DNA of 19,128 nt. It comes from UBA7236 sp964638865. GTDB lineage: Bacteria; Bacteroidota; Bacteroidia; Chitinophagales; BACL12. The stretch spans positions 1 through 19,128 of the forward strand of contig CAZXBG010000078.1 in the NCBI GenBank assembly GCA_964638865.1. Direction: 5' to 3'. The notes under the pieces were generated by a model, which saw only the letters and a list, made by a program, of their open reading frames with translations, did not search any database and was not told where the DNA came from. A program made the position numbers and the translations under genes. Shown piece by piece: positions 16,297 to 19,128 of this stretch; positions within the stretch are counted from its first letter, which is position 1; every line of letters starts with the position of its first letter.

Positions 16297-16967
16297 AAAT
16301 ATTAAGTACCATTTTTTTAATTGCACTCACCTGTTTGATCAGTAGTTTTTCACCACCTGCACCTGCCTATTCCATTGCCCTTTTAAAGTATAATGGTGGT
16401 GGCGATTGGTATGCAAATCCCACATCTCTGCCAAATCTTGTAGAGTTTTGCAATAAAAATCTCGATATCAATTTAAACACCGATCCGCCAACTGTTGAAG
16501 CCGGAAGCCCACAATTATTTAATTATCCCTTTCTGCACATGACTGGACACGGAAATGTTGTTTTTTCGAACGAGGAGGCGCAGAATATGCGGACATACTT
16601 ATTAGCGGGAGGATTTTTACACATTGACGATAACTATGGTATGGATCCCTATGTGCGACCGGCTTTGAAAAAAGTTTTTCCGGAGTTGGAATTGATTGAA
16701 CTGCCGTTCAGTCACCCGATATTTCATCAGAAATACGATTTTAAGAATGGTTTGCCTAAAATTCATGAACACGACAATAAATCTCCTCAGGCCTTTGGTT
16801 TGTTTTGGGAGGGACGACTACTTTGTTTATATACCTATGAATGTGACCTTGGCGATGGTTGGGAGGATGCTGATGTACATAAAGACCCAGAAGAGGCAAG
16901 GCAGAAGGCTTTACAAATGGGTGCAAACATTATTCAATATGTATTTATGGGTCGTTCTGACCTGTAA
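16293..16967 (+). CDS. DUF4159 domain-containing secreted or membrane-anchored protein
   Basis: 224 residues with a hydrophobic N-terminal segment (about 3-20) that is a signal peptide or anchor. The DUF4159 domain covers nearly all of the rest: KYNGGGDWYANPTSLPNL (about 33-50), FLHMTGHGNVVFS (about 80-92), LLAGGFLHIDDNYGMD (103-118), LPFSHPIFH (138-146), LPKIHEHD (154-161), and DLGDGWED followed by GANIIQYVF near the end. The domain is thought to have a class I glutamine-amidotransferase-like fold, and its function is unknown. It is shorter than many relatives, which carry extra domains. The start ATG overlaps the rsmE stop (ATGA). This is the last gene of the cluster; a 114-base gap follows. 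Confidence 0.9.
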   Translation: MKILSTIFLIALTCLISSFSPPAPAYSIALLKYNGGGDWYANPTSLPNLVEFCNKNLDINLNTDPPTVEAGSPQLFNYPFLHMTGHGNVVFSNEEAQNMRTYLLAGGFLHIDDNYGMDPYVRPALKKVFPELELIELPFSHPIFHQKYDFKNGLPKIHEHDNKSPQAFGLFWEGRLLCLYTYECDLGDGWEDADVHKDPEEARQKALQMGANIIQYVFMGRSDL

Positions 16968-17014
16968 AACTGAAATACTTTAACACTATTTTCCATCTTT
17001 TAAAAATTAATGCA

Positions 17015-17022
17015 TACTTTCG
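17015..17022 (+). promoter_or_regulatory. Possible -7 promoter element for the response regulator pair
   Basis: TACTTTCG is one base from TAnnTTTG, in the 114-base gap before the response regulator genes. It lies 59 bases before the ATG at 17082 and overlaps codons that would be translated if the ATG at 17010 were used, which argues for a start further downstream. No -33 partner is clear. Confidence 0.3.
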
Positions 17023-17081
17023 TAACGGGGGAATTGGGGGAGTATATTGTAAACACCTATTCGGACCAATTAAGGATAAAG

Positions 17082-17531
17082 ATGAAATCCCATAAGGATG
17101 AGATAATGCAGATTCTTCTTGTAGAAGACAACCCCGGCGATATCAGATTAACGCAGGAAGCGCTCAAAGAGGGTACGATCAAAAATGTACTTAACGTAGT
17201 GAAAGATGGGGTAGAAGCGCTGGATTACCTCAAAAAAAAGGGTAAGTTTATGAATAATCCTACCCCTGACATCATACTACTGGACCTCAATCTTCCCAGA
17301 AAAGACGGACGTGAAGTGTTGGCGGAAATTAAGTCCGATGAATATTTAAAGTTAATTCCTGTCATCATACTTACAACCTCTGATGCCGATCAAGACATCA
17401 TAAGAAGTTATAAGTTGCATGCTAATTGTTTTATAACCAAACCTGTGGATCTCGATCAGTTTATTTTTATCATCAGACAGATTGAAACATTTTGGTTTAC
17501 TGTGGTTAAATTGCCCATAAAAAAATACTGA
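17082..17531 (+). CDS. Rcp1-type single-domain response regulator
   Basis: 149 residues from the ATG at 17082; 17106 (141 residues, starting MQILLVEDN) is an equal alternative, and 17010 is less likely because it precedes the putative promoter. A single CheY-like receiver domain fills the protein: acidic pair in LLVEDNPGD (Glu15, Asp16), phospho-acceptor Asp68 in LLDLNLPRKDGREVL, Thr in ILTTS, and Lys120 in ITKPVDLDQF. The stretch LHANCFITKPVDLDQF and the ending FWFTVVKLP are typical of Rcp1-like regulators, which commonly pair with phytochrome-type or other PAS-containing histidine kinases. There is no DNA-binding or other output domain, so it acts by phosphotransfer or protein binding. Twelve bases separate it from the next regulator gene. 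No kinase is in the window. Confidence 0.92.
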   Translation: MKSHKDEIMQILLVEDNPGDIRLTQEALKEGTIKNVLNVVKDGVEALDYLKKKGKFMNNPTPDIILLDLNLPRKDGREVLAEIKSDEYLKLIPVIILTTSDADQDIIRSYKLHANCFITKPVDLDQFIFIIRQIETFWFTVVKLPIKKY

Positions 17532-17543
17532 TAATTTGTAATA

Positions 17544-18491
17544 ATGGATTTAAAAAAGAATATCAACGTATTATTAATTGAAGACAATCCTGCTGATGCA
17601 AGACTTGTGGAGATCTATTTGAACGAATCAACCATGCTGACACCCAACATTTCAAAAGTTGTGGAATTAAAAAAGGGCATGCTCATGCTGGAGGAAAGTG
17701 ATTTTGATATTGTTCTGCTGGATCTTACACTTCCTGATAGCTCCGGATTTGATACGGTTAAAACGCTTCTCAACGAATTTCCTACTCAGACTGTAATTGT
17801 AATGACCGGTCTGGAGGATGATACTGTAGCTATTAATTCAGTTAAAGCAGGTGCTCAGGATTTTATTGTAAAGGGGCAATTCGATAATAATTTATTGTCG
17901 CGGACGGTTTCCTATGCCATTGAACGACACCAGTTGCAAATTAAATTGGAGAATTACGCAAAAGCCATAAAATTAAATGAGCAGCGCCTTATCGAAGCGC
18001 AGACAATGGCACGCATGGGTAACTGGGAACTGGATGTGGTAAATAATCAAATGTACTGGAGCAACGAAGTATTTCGCATTTTAGGATTTAAAGAAAATGC
18101 CTTCGAACCAACACTTAACGATTATCTAAAATACATAGCGCCTGAAGAAGTAACCGAAGTGCACAATGCAATTAAACGCACAATGGAAAAGGGAAAAGCT
18201 TATCATACTGAATACAAAATAATTTTACCGGGAAATGTAACGAAACAAATTGCGAACAGAGGTCAGATTCAAAAAAGTAAAAAAAATAATGGGCTTTGTC
18301 TTTCCGGAACAATTCAGGATATCACAAACCTGACGCATAAAGCTGACGAAAAAAATCCTATTATAGAGCAATTAGCAAAACAATATTCTGCCATACTCTC
18401 CGAAGCTGAAAAATTAAATGATAATGAAGAACTCAAAAGTATGCTCAAGTCAGGTAATGAGCTTCTGAACAAATTGAAAATGGGTAATTGA
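17544..18491 (+). CDS. Receiver-PAS protein without kinase or output domain
   Basis: 315 residues. The receiver domain (about 6-125) keeps the acidic pair (Glu13, Asp14 in LLIEDNPAD), phospho-acceptor Asp60 (VLLDLTLPDSSG), Thr88 (VMTG) and Lys110 (DFIVKG). A helical linker (about 127-155) leads into a PAS domain of the PAS_3 type (about 155-262): MGNWELDVVNNQMYWSNEV, then FRILGF, YLKYIAPEEV and LSGTIQDIT. The last 50 residues (about 268-315) look like a charged coiled coil. There is no HisKA, HATPase, GGDEF or DNA-binding domain. The chain reads through to a normal stop, so it is not an obvious truncation. Likely co-transcribed with the Rcp1-like gene, perhaps as two ends of one phosphorelay whose kinase lies elsewhere. 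Confidence 0.88.
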   Translation: MDLKKNINVLLIEDNPADARLVEIYLNESTMLTPNISKVVELKKGMLMLEESDFDIVLLDLTLPDSSGFDTVKTLLNEFPTQTVIVMTGLEDDTVAINSVKAGAQDFIVKGQFDNNLLSRTVSYAIERHQLQIKLENYAKAIKLNEQRLIEAQTMARMGNWELDVVNNQMYWSNEVFRILGFKENAFEPTLNDYLKYIAPEEVTEVHNAIKRTMEKGKAYHTEYKIILPGNVTKQIANRGQIQKSKKNNGLCLSGTIQDITNLTHKADEKNPIIEQLAKQYSAILSEAEKLNDNEELKSMLKSGNELLNKLKMGN

Positions 18492-18511
18492 AAATTTCTT
18501 TTATTCTTTTA

Positions 18512-18907
18512 TTATTTTATTATTACCCTATCAATTCCGTCAAACTCCGGAGCTTGAATACTCAATACTTTTAAAGGTATTAAAGAAGTAACTATCACCT
18601 GATGCAAAGTGCCAACGGGAATTATAATTATATCACCAGCCTTAATAATTTTCCATTCCTCTCCCAGTAGCATATTAGCTTCTCCTTCTAAAACAATTAC
18701 CTGTTCGGTATGGTAAGCATGTTTATGTAACGGCACTTCTTTCTTCACCCAAATTTCAAATGTAGTTACAAGCGAATCGCTGTATAATTTTTTGCTGGTT
18801 ACATTATCATATTCATCAATAAGCTGCATTGTATCAATGTCAATAAATTGCGCCTCGGCAATTTGAGTTACACAAAATATCACAATCAAAAGTAAAAGTC
18901 TCCGCAT
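18512..18907 (-). CDS. Secreted small cupin-domain protein
   Basis: 131 residues. Signal peptide about 1-20 (ending AEAQ), so it is exported. A single Cupin_2-type barrel spans about 48-120. HKHAYHTEQVIVLEGEA supplies metal ligands His61, His63 and Glu68, and IIIPVGTLHQV supplies His102; together they make a complete 3-His/1-Glu site. The function is unknown: such cupins may be isomerases, dioxygenases or ligand binders. It converges on the receiver-PAS gene with a 20-base gap that is T-rich on the plus strand. No partner gene is adjacent. Confidence 0.85.
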   Translation of the reverse strand: MRRLLLLIVIFCVTQIAEAQFIDIDTMQLIDEYDNVTSKKLYSDSLVTTFEIWVKKEVPLHKHAYHTEQVIVLEGEANMLLGEEWKIIKAGDIIIIPVGTLHQVIVTSLIPLKVLSIQAPEFDGIDRVIIK

Positions 18908-18952
18908 AAAATTGCTTTAGTTTAATGTTAGAATAACCGGGGTGTCAAGAGT

Positions 18953-19001
18953 AATTTGTAATTTGTAATTAGTAGTTAGTATATAGTAGTTAGTATTTAG
19001 T
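18953..19001. repeat. Seven-unit heptanucleotide array, AATTAGT-like
   Basis: Seven consecutive 7-base units in perfect register: AATTTGT twice, then AATTAGT, AGTTAGT, ATATAGT, AGTTAGT and ATTTAGT. Every unit ends in GT and most in AGT, while the first four bases vary. It starts 45 bases upstream of the cupin start codon (that gene reads leftward), within what should be its promoter region. Confidence 0.8.
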
Positions 19002-19063
19002 AGTAATGATTTGCCACTTTACCTTATACAGGGAGGAGTAAAAACATCCGGTTCACGAAGATC

Positions 19064-19128
19064 AAAACTCAAAACTCATTACTCATTACTCATTACTCAT
19101 TACTCATAACTCATTACTCATAACTCAT
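19064..19128. repeat. Heptanucleotide array, ATTACTC-like, running off the window
   Basis: Nine complete 7-base units plus two bases: AAAACTC twice, ATTACTC four times, ATAACTC, ATTACTC and ATAACTC. The final four bases of the unit, ACTC, are invariant; changes are confined to positions 2 and 3. The array is cut by the window end, so its full length is unknown. Confidence 0.9.

Noticed and set aside
19064..19128. A CRISPR array
   Set aside because: Units are 7 bases in direct tandem with no spacers; this is a short tandem repeat.

Overview
The window looks like chromosomal DNA from a member of the Bacteroidota (Chitinophagales/Saprospirales-like; AT-rich, with no rRNA to place it better). 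The reasons are two kinds of type IX secretion system (T9SS) sorting domains, a PorP/SprF-family outer-membrane protein, a DUF4159 protein, an Rcp1-type response regulator, GldK/GldJ-like FGE folds, and promoter elements of the Bacteroidota TAnnTTTG type. I see no phage, transposase, CRISPR array, tRNA or rRNA. Most genes are housekeeping or cell-surface genes. The unusual material is in domain architectures and in intergenic repeats.

Layout. Positions 1-348 are non-coding, GT-rich and strongly enriched in GTCG on one strand. A membrane-anchored papain-like protease (349-1929, minus) and rsmG (2044-2670, plus) diverge from about 1930-2043. Positions 2671-3007 are a gene-free patchwork of short tandem repeats. 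A large M1 metallopeptidase with an apparent Omp85-like outer-membrane barrel at its C-terminus (3008-6346, minus) diverges from dprA (6407-7492, plus). A 1262-residue secreted protein follows (7680-11468): fourteen FG-GAP/VCBS calcium-loop repeats, four Calx-beta-like repeats and a T9SS type A tail. It is closed by a strong intrinsic terminator. pckA (11802-13415) has its own promoter and terminator.

A tight five-gene plus-strand cluster (13531-16967) then encodes an FGE/GldK-like protein without the catalytic cysteine pair, a protein that is little more than a signal peptide and a type B T9SS sorting domain, a PorP/SprF protein, RsmE and a DUF4159 protein. Junctions are 20 bp, -4 bp, 8 bp and -4 bp. 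The first three genes look like a small surface-secretion module, and rsmE and the DUF4159 gene appear to be co-transcribed with it. Two response regulators follow (17082-18491), one Rcp1-like and one receiver-PAS, with no histidine kinase in view. A secreted cupin (18512-18907, minus) converges on them. The window ends in two heptanucleotide repeat arrays.

The best leads are: (a) the M1 peptidase-barrel fusion, which may be a self-displayed surface protease; (b) the orphan type B sorting-domain protein overlapping its PorP/SprF partner, next to a non-catalytic FGE fold; (c) a family of heptanucleotide tandem repeats that recurs in several gaps and overlaps the stop codons of two genes; (d) the strand-asymmetric GTCG-rich stretch at the left edge. 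All functional assignments come from reading motifs by eye; no searches were run.
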